Made by a program: the position numbers and the translations under genes. A stretch of DNA of 64,000 nt from Trichosphaerium sp. ATCC 40318 (taxonomy: Eukaryota > Discosea > Flabellinia > Trichosidae): the NCBI GenBank assembly GCA_038496445.1, contig JALMLS010000065.1, positions 248,001 through 312,000 of the forward strand. Direction: 5' to 3'. Under the pieces are notes generated by a model, which worked only from the letters and a program-made list of their open reading frames with translations, was not told where the DNA came from and searched no databases. Within the stretch, counting starts at the first letter, position 1, and each line of letters begins with the position of its first letter. Of the stretch, positions 47,089 through 57,526 are shown in pieces.

Positions 47089-49470
47089 TTATTTTGTTTT
47101 TATTTTGATAGTATTTTTTGATGAGGACTTCCATTGTTCGACATTAAGGTAAAGGTATGTAATAAAAAACATTACAAATGAAAATGTAGTAAACATTAGT
47201 GCGTATATATGTGGATAACGCTCTGGAGGTGGTATAAATAATTCCATTAGATGCATAGCAGCCATACACAATAATCCTAACTGAAACGACAAAAAGTTAA
47301 AAAAACGGAATTAAATAAGAAAAGAAAAATGAAGTCTACGCAGAACGTACGGTGAACCATAGTTTTTTTAAATTTAAGAATGTATATACTGATATTATAT
47401 ATATTGTCATAACAGCTATATAAGCAAGTTGTAGTTTATCCTTAGCAAGTTGTGGGTACATACTAAAAAAATAAAGTAAGAATCACTTCGAAGTTGTTGA
47501 CTTTGCTACACGGTGAGGCCTATGAGAAAAAGGTGCGTTTTAACACGAGACAGGTACCTGAGATGTTCTGGTCAAGAAATTTCAGATTAAAAGTAAGAAG
47601 TGGGGAAGTACACAAGTCTAAGAAAATACTTTGTAAACCGTTTTTTTCTGGGGTTTTTTGAAAAATAATTTGTTGCTTTACCTGAAAGTAGATACAATAC
47701 CCATCCATGTGGCGATATTAGGATAATATATTGTGAGAAGAAGTAGTGGTACAATAGGTTGTATGATTGTTTTTTCGTGAACTTGAAGTGAGAAAAAGAA
47801 AAATGAAAAAGAGCAGTTCACCAATGAAAGAACAAAATTCTTGAAAGTGGGCCATCTCAATACGACAATATTTGAAGGCATAGTTCCAACAAGAGTAACA
47901 CCAACGCTACCAATTAAAATAAGTTCAAAACAGCAAATCTAAGCATATGTTCCAGGGAAGGAAAACGCACCAAATTTTAATCAGAGTAGGTAACTCAAAG
48001 ATTTGCTTCGCTTTGAAAACAGGCTCGATGGAGCACCATAAATTAGCTACTTTGTCCTCATATAGACCTCTACCCACTGGAAAAATACGTTGCACTACCT
48101 AAAGTGTGGACTATTAGTAAAGTAAACGTGGCACCAAATGACGTACATCAAGTGCCGTTTCGGAATTTTTTAAGAAAGGAATCCAAGTCACAATAAACGT
48201 GCTTATAACTACTACACCGATTGCTATAACGTTCAATAATCCATAACATCTATGATTATTATTTATTAATACGCGGGAGTCTAAAGAACTCAAAGTTTGT
48301 TGTACCTCTGAGATGATGACATTTTAAATGACGAAAAAATATTCTTACCAAGTAGGTAAAAGAAAAAAGTTAAGCTGTAGTATAAGTTCATTATTTTGAA
48401 GTTAATAGCCAATACGAATAGAATACTAGCGTTAAGATCAGATCCATCCATTATAAATTTAATAGACCAAATAAGAAGACCAAGACTGACTGTATTGTAT
48501 CTCAAAGAGTTAAAGAAGTTTGGAAACATCATAAAAAAAAAGAAGTAAGGAAGAATGTTTTCGGATACTGAAAGTGACCGTGGTCAATAAGAATAACACC
48601 TGGATAAAGCAATATTAGTAATACAGCTACTACCTATAATAAAAGGGTAAGTGACATCACAAGAGATGCAACAGTGATCATGTACGTGACCTTTTTTGCT
48701 TTTGATTCTTTCAATTTGTAAACAATAGCAATAATTCCAGTGAAATACATCAACACATCTGTTGCTAATACTGTCATACGCATGAACGTCTTATGTGATG
48801 GCGTTTGATATCCACGAGAAGTAAACAAAGCCATACTCTCCGGCTCAAAAAGTGCTGACCTACAAGCAATAAAAACATTCAACTTAAAAACAAGCATTTT
48901 CTCAAAATAAACTCGTTTCTACAATTAATCTAACCCACGTGCCCAAAATTGTATAAAGGTATTCGAACACGTGGTAAAAAAGTTCAAATTTTAATAAGAC
49001 TACGTACAATTTACCCAATAGCCAAGAATGATAAGCTGTAAGTGGCGGATAGTCTAAACCCCAATATTGCAAGTCATTATCAGTTGTGTTCTTGTACCAT
49101 TCGTGAATAGGTAAGTTTGTTGTCAACTCCATCCAATGACGCTGTGCTTCGTAATCTCCGTACATTGGTGGCGTATTTTCACCTTTTACACGCCATTTTA
49201 GACATTTCGCTTAAAAAAGCTTAAAAACGTACCTGAATGGCCATGCAATGCTACAAGACATCTTATGAGCACGCAGAAGAAAAAAACAGCCGTTAATGAA
49301 GGTGTAAACCCTAGAACGGCTTCTGAAGAAGTATTTTTCTTTTCTTTAGCCTTTTTATCCTTCCTAGAGGACGTGCGCCTCTTTTGAGTACTCATACGTG
49401 GTATGCTAGCGACTTTGACTTGACTTTTATTCAATTGATTTACAAACAACTGCAATGCTCTCAACATCAT
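47089..49470 (-). CDS. ALG6: ALG6 glucosyltransferase (dolichyl-P-Glc:Man9GlcNAc2-PP-Dol)
   Basis: Adds the first glucose to the lipid-linked oligosaccharide in the ER lumen. The N-terminus is basic ([17 protein letters not shown]); the ATG may be 49470 or the in-frame Met at 49396. Diagnostic motifs: [76 protein letters not shown]. These match ALG6 rather than ALG8 (the EDKVANLWC sequence). Many membrane segments follow, for example [20 protein letters not shown]-like and [20 protein letters not shown], ending KNTIKIKTK. About ten introns. The ATG at 49470 is only some 32 bases from the start of the divergent gene. Confidence 0.9.
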
Positions 49471-49502
49471 GCTGGAATATTTTTAGCGCGTAGAGGACGT
49501 AT

Positions 49503-51034
49503 ATGAGAGGTATTAACGGTAGAAATAAACAATAACAATCTAAACCGTATTACAAGGACACCTAACATCATATAATCTGCGAAGTGACCATATTCGTCGA
49601 TTTGGCATCAAATATAACGAAACTCAACCAGCACTTCCTCAAAGGTATTCAAAAGCGTACAATAAACGCTTCCAAACTCATCACTTTCGGTTATAACCCT
49701 TTTTGTGTAAAATAACGCTTGTTTCACAGTTTTCAAATACCACATCATGTGAAAGCCAACCAACGGCGCTGTTTGAATAAGATTGCAAAGAAATTGAACT
49801 ACAAAACATGTAGCGACTGGTACAAATGTACAACAGCTGAAATAAGAAAAAATGGAGGGCTTCACGTGCTATCAAGGTAATAAAAAAAAGCAACAATTCT
49901 TTTTTCTTCAGTTTCTAAGTTTACCAAGGTTTAACGGCTCTATATATATGGTAAGCGTTTGGTTGTGATTTATAAAGTATTGTTAATATAACTTACAGGC
50001 ATTGGCGGTATTATTTGACAAGTATAATTGGGTAGCTTGGCGTTTCAAGTGCGTTTTGGTTAAGTGAAGTTTTGTACTCTTTTTTTTCTTTTGCTTTTTT
50101 TTTTGTTCTTACTCGGGGTTTTAGGTGTGTTCCTATGAATTTCTGGGATGATTTATTGAAGCAAAGAGCATTGTTTGACGATTTGGGAAGCTCCATGGGA
50201 GTTAAATTGATGACTGATTGGTATAACATCACAAATGATGATATTGTAAAGTATAGAGGATCAGGACTTACCAAAAATAGGTATGTTTCTCGTAACATAT
50301 TAGACCACGTGACTTATATTATTTATTTTTAGATACATTGGTCTCAATGATGCACTAAGGACAATATATCCAGAGTACAATTGGTCATTCAAGTAAGTAT
50401 TTGAACACAACAATCTTTCTTTGGGACTTGTGTTCATTTTTTCATAGAAATTCCCCAGCGTTACGTTATCCTAAAGGATATTTCGCTCAAAAAGATAATC
50501 AAATAGACTTTATACGTAATTTATCGACACATTTTGACATACAAGATCCCTATGCATGGTATAACAAAGCGAAATTTGAAACTCAAAAAAAAAGATTCAA
50601 CAAAAAAAAAGTCAAGATGACAAGTCTGGTCTCCAGGCGATTTTCTATGTTGCCAAATCCATATATCGCTTGTTGAGCGTTTGTAGATTAGGCAGTGTAG
50701 AAAGCTGACAAAATCTGTTTATTGACTAAGCTCCAGTATTCGTTTTTTCATGCTTACCTTTAGTTGTTTTTTTTTGTTTTACTTCTTCCCTTAGGCAACG
50801 TGTTTCTCGCCTTGAACTCAAGGAGCTTGCTGGTAGTGGTATTTTTAAGTATTTCCCTGATATGTTGAGGTTATTTTATCCTGGATATACATGGGAATGG
50901 AGTAGATCTCCATTCAATTCATGCTTAAAAGCAAAACAAAGGTAAAAACCATGCATGTTGCTTTTCAATGAAAAACTGTGCTAACTACCCATTTCCATAG
51001 GTCTCTAGCTACATCTGCAAATAGACTCTTCTAA
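49503..51034 (+). CDS. Protein of tandem WY-GG-YPE-W type repeats
   Basis: The ATG at 49503 starts MRG, an intron, then HLTSYNLRSDHIRRFG. At least three copies of a domain follow: one begins PHHVKANQRRCLNKIAKKLN, CSDWYKCTTAEIRKNGGLHV, NGSIYMALAVLFDKYNWVAW; the next NFWDDLLKQRALFDDLGSSM, TDWYNITNDDIVKYRGSGLT, LNDALRTIYPEYNWSFK; the last GYFAQKDNQIDFIRNL, DPYAWYNKAKF, ELAGSGIFKYFPDMLRLF, YPGYTWEWSRS. The pattern DWY-x(4)DI-x(3)GG ... AL-x(2)YPE-x(2)W recurs in uncharacterised multi-copy proteins, which I recall from early-diverging fungi. The frames join in phase across seven introns of 34-60 nt. Function unknown. Confidence 0.7.
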
Positions 51035-51875
51035 GTATTGTATTACGCAATCCTAAAATGTACAAAATAAAAATATAAGTAGAAAGTGTAGGTGATAGTA
51101 TGCTCATTTTTGGATGTGTACAATTGTTTTCCAAATCCGATTTAGGGCACAAAGCCATATTTTGTTTGAAAAATTTTAAAATTAAAGTCCTATTTGTGAT
51201 TGTGAATAAGCACTACATAGCACTTGCTTACATATATTAATATTCTCATAGAGCGTAAATGTTCGTTGTTGTTTATCCAGCTTCCAACACATTAACCAAC
51301 AACAGCTGATTTTTTGATGCCATTTTTTTTCAAAAATCTAAAATTTGTTACCTTCTAAAAGTTGAAACAGTTTTTCTTGTGCTTGTTACAATTATGACGC
51401 CATTAATGTAACATATAAAGCATGTTTGTAGATGATTTTAAAATTTTCAAGTGCTACAAGTACGTGCATACCTCTGGGTGCTTCAGGGAATACTTGCCTA
51501 AATGGCACTATTTTTTGGTGTACCATTTACGATAACCTATATAACTATTGTTACAGGATAGGCATATTGTTGTGACCTTTGTTATACGCAGTATACTACA
51601 GCTTGAACAGCTTGCTAAATTGGTATCTGAAAATATAATGAGTGAAAGGCCCAGTGATTCTACAAAATTGTGTTTAAAAAACAGCGTTTTTGGGTGGCTA
51701 TTTTTTTTGCTTTTTGACTGTAGCTATACAGTGAAGGGTAACAGGACAGTGATGATGTTGTATTATTTCTTTTCTGTCTTAGTGCCTACAATAGCAGGAA
51801 GGTTCTCTATTAACACATACTTCAAACTCTAAAGCTACTAAATCACGTTATCTTTATTTTGCCTGTATAAGTTGC
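51035..51875. other. Long spacer without an assigned gene
   Basis: AT-rich. A plus-strand frame at 51548-51832 (LEQLAKLVSENIMSERPSDS) follows a possible 3' splice site but lacks an ATG start and any domain. It may be a relic. Confidence 0.4.
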
Positions 51876-53534
51876 TTACATATACACGTTAGTCCCTATT
51901 AACATTCTAACCCCTTCAATACTGGCGAGGGATTCAGATACTGAAGTTTCATAAGCGTAAATAGAATGTGCTCCAGCAAGTGCTTTGACACCCTCATCTG
52001 TTACTGAAGTGTTACTAAGGTCAATAGTGTGAGCTCCAGCAAGCGCTTTAGCACCTTCATCAGTTACTAAAGTGCGAGAAAGGTAAATAGAATGGGATCC
52101 AGCAAGCGCTTTGACACCTTCATCAGTTATTGAAGTGTCAGAGAGCCTAACTGTATAAACCCCAGCAAGTGCTTTGACACCTTCATCAGTTACTGAAGTG
52201 TTACGAAGGTCAATAGTATGAACTCCAGCAAGTGCTTTCACACCTTCATCAGTTACTTTGGTGTTACGAAGGTCAATAGTGTGAACTCCAGCAAGTGCTT
52301 TGACACCTTCATCAGTTACTGAAGTGTTACTAAGGCCAATAGTATGGACTCCAGCGAGTGCTTTGACACCTTCACCAGTTACTGAAGTGCTACTAAGGTC
52401 AATAGTATGGACTCCAGCAAGTGCTTTCACACCCTCATCTGTTACAAAAGTGTTTGTGAGACCAATAGTATGGACTCCAGCAAGTGATTTAACACTTTCA
52501 TCAGTTACTGAAGTGCCAGAAAGGAAAATGCCATGGGCTCCAGCAAGCGCTTTAACACCTTCATCAGTTACTAAAGTGTTACTAAGGCCAATAGTATGGA
52601 CTCCAGCGAGTGCTTTGACACCTTCATCAGTTACTGAAGTGTTACTAAGGTCAATAGTATGGACTCTAGCAAGTGATTTAACACCTTCATCAGTCAGTTC
52701 TTTACATTCGTTGAGGCTGATGGTATGAACTCCAGCGAGTGCTTTCACACCTTTATCAGTTACTGAAGTGTTACTAAGGTCAATAGTGTGAGCTCCAGAA
52801 AGTGATTTCAACCCTTCATCTGTAATGTGTTGACAATATAATAGAATAATCACATGTACACCAGTTAGCGCTTTGACGCCTTCATCAGTTACTGAAGTGT
52901 AACTAAGGTCAATAGTGTGAGCTCCAGCAAGTGCTTTCACTCCTTCATCAGTTACTGAAGTGTTACTAAGGTCAATAGTATGGACTCCAGCAAGTGCTTT
53001 CACGCCTTCACCAGTTGCTGAAGTGCTACTAAGGTCAATAGTATGGACTCCAGAAAGTGCTTTGACACCTTCATCAGTTACTTTAGTTGTACGAAGGTTA
53101 ATAGTATGAACTCCAGCAAGTGCTTTGACACCTTCATCAGTTACTGAAGTGTAACTAAGGCCAATAGTATGCACACCAGCAAGTGCTTTGACACCTTCAT
53201 CTGTTATCCGAGCATTCTTAAGGTCAATAGTATGAGCTCCCGCAAATTGTTTGGTAATATTGTCATCAACACTCCATCGTAGCGTGATTTTTGTGTATTT
53301 CAGAATACCAGCATGTTTTACAGCTGATTTTGCTTGAGCTAACGTTTTAATCATAATAGCATGGTATCCAATAATGTCGTGAACAATAGAAGCAAGTAAA
53401 CGACAGGTTTGACAAGCTGAAAAGCGCGAATTGGTCGTTTGACGCAGGATGAGCGCTATTATCTCTGTCGGTAGCTGCAGTAAACTTTTATGGGTGGTAC
53501 TGTTGATTATACCACACTTTGAGGTAGAAAGCAT
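51876..53534 (-). CDS. F-box protein with about 20 near-identical LRR units
   Basis: Putative SCF adaptor. The ATG at 53532-53534 gives MLSTSKCGIINSTTHKSLL, F-box LQLPTEIIALILRQTT plus FSACQTCRLLASIVHDIIGY, then a linker (AQAKSAVKHAGILKYTKITL). From about residue 95 there are 20 tandem units of consensus TDEGVKALAGVHTIDLSNTSV, mostly exactly 21 residues (63 bases), with little nucleotide divergence between neighbours. Two units are 22 residues (YCQHI and NECKEL variants). Variable positions fall in the LS-x-T-x-V strand/turn, where LRR ligand surfaces lie. Ends with a capping segment LASIEGVRMLIGTNVYM. It is intronless and long by the standards of its neighbours. Its paralogue is at 60251-61084. 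Confidence 0.85.
   Translation of the reverse strand: MLSTSKCGIINSTTHKSLLQLPTEIIALILRQTTNSRFSACQTCRLLASIVHDIIGYHAIMIKTLAQAKSAVKHAGILKYTKITLRWSVDDNITKQFAGAHTIDLKNARITDEGVKALAGVHTIGLSYTSVTDEGVKALAGVHTINLRTTKVTDEGVKALSGVHTIDLSSTSATGEGVKALAGVHTIDLSNTSVTDEGVKALAGAHTIDLSYTSVTDEGVKALTGVHVIILLYCQHITDEGLKSLSGAHTIDLSNTSVTDKGVKALAGVHTISLNECKELTDEGVKSLARVHTIDLSNTSVTDEGVKALAGVHTIGLSNTLVTDEGVKALAGAHGIFLSGTSVTDESVKSLAGVHTIGLTNTFVTDEGVKALAGVHTIDLSSTSVTGEGVKALAGVHTIGLSNTSVTDEGVKALAGVHTIDLRNTKVTDEGVKALAGVHTIDLRNTSVTDEGVKALAGVYTVRLSDTSITDEGVKALAGSHSIYLSRTLVTDEGAKALAGAHTIDLSNTSVTDEGVKALAGAHSIYAYETSVSESLASIEGVRMLIGTNVYM
51920..53215 (-). repeat. About 20 copies of a 63-bp LRR-coding tandem repeat
   Basis: Period 63 bases, coding TDEGVKAL plus the AGVHTI-x-LS block, lying inside the F-box/LRR gene. 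Copies differ at only a few positions each, suggesting recent unequal crossing over or gene conversion. Confidence 0.85.
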
Positions 53535-53937
53535 AGTATCGTCTTTAAAGATGTAATACAAACGATTATAATTAGGCGCAATATCACGTGATATAAAATT
53601 ACCGGTTGACTTAAAAACGTTTTGCTACCCGCTAAGTCGCTATAATCAAATTGTCGAAACTCGGTTTTCTGAGCTCTAACTTAATTGGTACGTGCAGGTG
53701 TAACGTAACGCCATTTATCACGTGCTCTAACAACTTACTGCCGACAAAATTGTTTGCCTGATAGAACATGCGGATGAACTATTTTTCCACAGCGGAAAAC
53801 ACCAAATGACGTTCAGGTATTTTACGCCTGGGAAAAGGAGAGGGAGTTGAAAAGCTACGACCATGACTAGCTTTTGATCCTATCAACTAACACCCCTCCT
53901 AGTACTCCCTAAATAAATCACGTCATTTCCTAAGACA
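53535..53937. other. Spacer between F-box/LRR gene and LRR fragment
   Basis: Contains two CACGTG copies (about 53584 and 53718) upstream of the F-box/LRR start. No ORF of note. Confidence 0.5.
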
Positions 53938-54228
53938 ATGTTGGTTGGATGTCATAAGATCACAGAGCCTTGTGGGAGTACAATAAATGATCGTGATCTT
54001 GAAGCACTTACTGGAGTTCATACCATCAGCCTCAACAGTTGTAAAGAAGTGACTGATGTAGGTATTAAATCACTTGCTGGAGTTCACGAAATTGATCTTG
54101 GTTTCTGCACTTCAATTGGAGATGAAGGTATTAAAGCGTTGAAAGGTGTTCAAGTAGCCTTGCATTTATCACGTACCACCAGAGATCTAACAAAAGCATA
54201 CAAGGTTTCCATTGAATGGATATGTTAG
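53938..54228 (+). pseudogene. Short LRR fragment on the opposite strand
   Basis: The ATG-started frame of 96 codons reads DRDLEALTGVHTISLNSCKE, VTDVGIKSLAGVHEIDLGFC and IGDEGIKALKGVQ, then unrelated sequence. It carries three LRR units of the local family and no F-box. It may be a relic, or a small LRR-only protein made from it. Confidence 0.55.
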
Positions 54229-54695
54229 CTTGTGTATTGGAATAAGATGCTCAATCAAGCTTTTCAACCTAGACAAGGTTGAGTGTCCGACTGGTTAGTC
54301 TGTTGATTTGAATGCTTGTAAATTAATCCTTTTATCTCAATGCCACTAAAATGGTAGCCATTTCAATCTTGATCTAAATGCCATATAAATTGGTAGGCAT
54401 TTCAAAAGTGTTTAAACATCGTAGTCTCCAGTAAAACTTTGCAGCCTGGAGGTTGGGACCCTGGTTCGTCTCCTACAACAAACTCCTGGAACTCACTTGA
54501 GCTTCTTAAAAAATAATACATATAAATAATACTACAAAGTCACTCCTTCAATGTTACGGTCCATCTGGTACGGTCTGTAAGGACTCAATGCCAAATAGTT
54601 AACCTAACAAACTACTAATGTCCATCTCTTAAAACCCTAACCCTACATAGACTGTGGACTCATAAAAAAAAAAAATTTATTTATTTAGCAGTATT
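54229..54695. other. Spacer with tRNA-like boxes and a short repeat
   Basis: Holds an A-box-like GACTGGTTAGTC at 54289-54300, a B-box-like GGTTCGTCTCC at 54463-54473, and two copies of a roughly 33-base repeat (54334-54366 and 54372-54405). No tRNA cloverleaf could be folded. Possibly a SINE-like element. Confidence 0.35.
54334..54405. repeat. Imperfect direct repeat, two copies
   Basis: Each copy reads roughly ATCT-x-AATGCCA then TGGTAG-x-CATTTCAA; the two inner halves also form a partial palindrome (TGCC/GGCA). Copies at 54334-54366 and 54372-54405. Confidence 0.5.
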
Positions 54696-56175
54696 TTACT
54701 CAAAGTCTGCATCCTCAAGGTTTTTACCAGTTATCTCAAAGTATTTACATTTAAACTCCTTAATGAAAAGCGCAGTGTCTGTTGGTATTGGTTGTTCTAA
54801 AATAGTCTTCATTGCAGCCATTGTTGCCACTCCATCAATAATATCATATCCAGGAAATGCTTTAACAAACACACAGTGAACAAAGTAATAGTGAGTGCAA
54901 TGTACACTACAAAACTTACAAAACTTGAGTTTGCACTGTGTCCCTGTTAGCAATTTAGACAACCGCCTTCTTGCAGTCTTTTTACGGGTTTGGGCAAGGC
55001 CTCTCAAAAATGTAAGAGTAACTGATGGAATTCCCTTTTTTTCAACAAAAAGACAGTTAAATGACTTGTATTCACTCATACAAACCTCTTGGTGTATTTC
55101 AGTGTCTCCATTTTCAATAGCATTCTTGAGCCTTCGAATAGCAATATACCTACAATGAGGGTCAGGGACTCAAAAACACTACAAAAGGACCAGGGACTCA
55201 TAAAAACACCCTTGTCTCAACAAAACTGGTCCCAAAAAAAAAATAATAATAAATAACTTACATGGTCTTGTCTGATTCATTTGCATGCTCTTCATAAACA
55301 TGTCTAACCATTTGTCCGAATGTAGAGAATCCTGTATTGCAGATGAAGCATGATGGGTACAATCTAGTATATCCAGGTACATCAGAGAGAGATATGGTAG
55401 TGTCCACATCCTTTTAGACAGGGGTGTTTTGGGGTCCCTGTGTCCACATTAGATTGATTACTGTAGGGTCCGAGTCTGATAAACGAAAATTATATGATTA
55501 CACTTACCATCTAACTCAGGGTCCATCTTCCTTCTCTTTGGAGAGTTTTCGTTGATGGGTGTCACTGTGCGTCTCTTGGTGGAAGTTGATGTTGGTGCTG
55601 ACTTGTTTCTTTTACCTAGTAGAAAGTTAGGACCAGCGCAGTCCTCTATTGCAAAAAAACAAAAATTTCAAAAGTACTTGATCCAGTAATACCCAATGCA
55701 GTGGTTCTTGCTCTATATTGCTTCTGTGCCAGTACACTGACCTTCTTCAATGTCATCTCCAAGTAATTCATAGTTGCCATCCATTTAGGGGCAGATTTGC
55801 TACATAGAAGTTACTAAGATTGATTGTGATTGATTTTTTGAAAATAGAAAAAAAAAGTGAGGCCTTGTTTTTGTTGACAGGGGGGTTTTTCAGCCTTATG
55901 AGTCCACAGACCGGCCTTTATGCGTACTTTATGTCCTTCATTGTTTTTAGTATGTCCTGAAGGATCCTTTTTTTCGCTTGAATGTCCAGTAGCTTACTGG
56001 TGTTGTCCAGACTGCTTAGGAACTCATTCCACTTTGGTGCAGGTAGATTTTCTTTTAAGTGTTGCAGTAATTCTTCACTGCCACTGAATAATGCAAACTC
56101 CAGGTCTTTGGTACCTACTATCTGGTACTTCAGCATTCCATTTGCGCTTAATGGAAGTGAGGACTTGTTGCTCAT
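54696..56175 (-). CDS. C2H2 zinc-finger protein, unrecognised family
   Basis: The ATG at 56173-56175 gives MSNKSSLPLSANGMLKYQIV and a helical region (EELLQHLKENLPAPKW, LLDIQAKKRILQDILKTMKD). Splicing continues INKSAPKWMATMNYLEMTL, ALEDCAGPNFLLGKRNKSAP, a basic nuclear-localisation-like stretch (TSTKRRTVTP, SPKRRKMDPELD), then YPSCFICNTGFSTFGQMVRH plus VYEEH, a C2H2 finger. The C-terminal part has KLKFCKFCSVHCTHYYFVHC, a Cys/His cluster that may bind another zinc. Ends KNLEDADFE. Five to six introns with GTAAGT and GTAATC sites, unlike its neighbours' GTACGT. One intron (about 55144-55260) carries inverted GGACCA/TGGTCC elements. Origin, possibly mobile or recently acquired, is open. Confidence 0.6.
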
Positions 56176-57526
56176 GTTGTGCTTGTGCTGTTTAATGGTA
56201 GTTAAGTTGCACCTTATCTTTCTTTCAATCTGTATTCAATCGCTTTCTCTAGCCATGACTAAACCCCTACAAGGTGTATTATGAGACCCATAGTCCATAA
56301 ATAAATAGAATTTAGTGTTTTCAATCAAGACTACTTCTTTGATGATAGAAAATTTCATGGTAGAAAATCCGTGATTGAAAACGGACCTTTATTTTTCAGT
56401 CAGGGGTGCCAAATAATAATAGGGTCCTGTCCGAACTTACTTTTTTTTAACTCTAGACCGAGTCCGTGATAAGTCCATTTATAACTGTGAGCCAATATTA
56501 TACTTACGACCCTCGGACTGTGGTCTCTGTGTAATTACTCTAAAACGTGAGATCAAATAAGCGAAAATAGCGTTTTTAATACCTCGCACCAGCGCTGTTC
56601 TGTGTAATAGCGTAATTTCGTCAATAACCTCACCTAAAGCGTAATCACTCTAAAACACGTGATTGATTATGTAAAAATAAGCGCTTTAGTACCTTGAACT
56701 AGCGCTATTATGTATAAGAGCGTAATGTGCCATATCACACCTAAAGTGTTTAAATTTTACTCTGGGCACTAGCGCTCAGCAAACAACATAATTTTATTGT
56801 GTGTCCTTCTTGATTGATATTTTTTTTTGAGGTCTGAATTTATTTGACAAGGTTGTATTTTGAGTCTTTGGGTCCATCAAGTAGTTGGTGTCCTAGTCAC
56901 ATACACATGTGGAATATTGGTTTGGTGCAACTCCAAATGTCAACCCTTACTGAGCACCAATTTAGGCTTGCTTAAGAATGGGTCAGTCCCAGCGCTTAGA
57001 CAAATAAAAGTAAAGTAAGCTTTTCAACCATTGAAATAAACACCATATAATTTTTCCATGAGTCAAATTTCCGTGGCGAATGTGATGAATTGCAAGATTC
57101 AATAGTATCTAGCAATGGTAAATGTTCAAATTGGGCGCAGTTGTACTACCTATCATGCTCTTTGGCACGTTTACGATCTCGCTTTTTTTGAGGATTCTAA
57201 TTGCTAAAAACGTTAGAAACGATACCAACCCATTAGCATACTAATTTAATACTTTACCACGTGATAAAAACCGTTTAAGCAGTTCCCATGAAGATATTAT
57301 ACCAACAACTGTAAACGTCAAAAAAAGCCTTTCTTGGGCGCCACTGTACTTGTTGTGTTCAAGGCGTATTTGGGAGATAGTAGTTAACGGTTGTAGCAGC
57401 AAAATTAATACCTGTGAACATTTTTAACAATAGAAAAAAACAAGAAAGGACGCGAAAAAAACTGAATTTTCGGACGAATTCTTAGGCAATTTTCATAACC
57501 TACAGCAACACGACCAAGAAAACGGT
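56176..57526. other. Long non-coding stretch with a tandem repeat
   Basis: No ORF with domain content on either strand. It contains the 110-bp tandem repeat listed separately and CACGTG near 56655 and 57258. It is the largest apparently gene-free interval in the window. Confidence 0.55.
56531..56750. repeat. 110-bp imperfect tandem repeat, two copies
   Basis: Copies begin GTAATTACTCTAAAACGTGA (56531) and GTAATCACTCTAAAACACGT (56641). Both keep the order TAAGCG, AGCGCT, AGCGTAAT and CACCTAAAG. Alignment is by eye. The AGCGCT palindrome recurs at about 56592, 56701 and 56775. Confidence 0.75.

Noticed and set aside
49608-49865. Hydrophobic minus-strand ORF that looked like a small membrane protein
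   Set aside because: The plus strand here encodes a spliced WY-GG repeat unit (CSDWYKCTTAEIRKNGG) that continues in phase; the minus ORF is antisense.
52300-52728. 142-codon plus-strand ORF with repeating sequence
   Set aside because: It is the antisense of the LRR repeats; its periodicity simply mirrors the 63-bp units on the minus strand.
51920-53215. CRISPR-like repeat array
   Set aside because: The repeats are coding, keep frame, have no distinct spacers, and the context is eukaryotic.
54285-54480. A functional tRNA gene
   Set aside because: No acceptor stem or cloverleaf could be formed, and the A and B boxes are too far apart.
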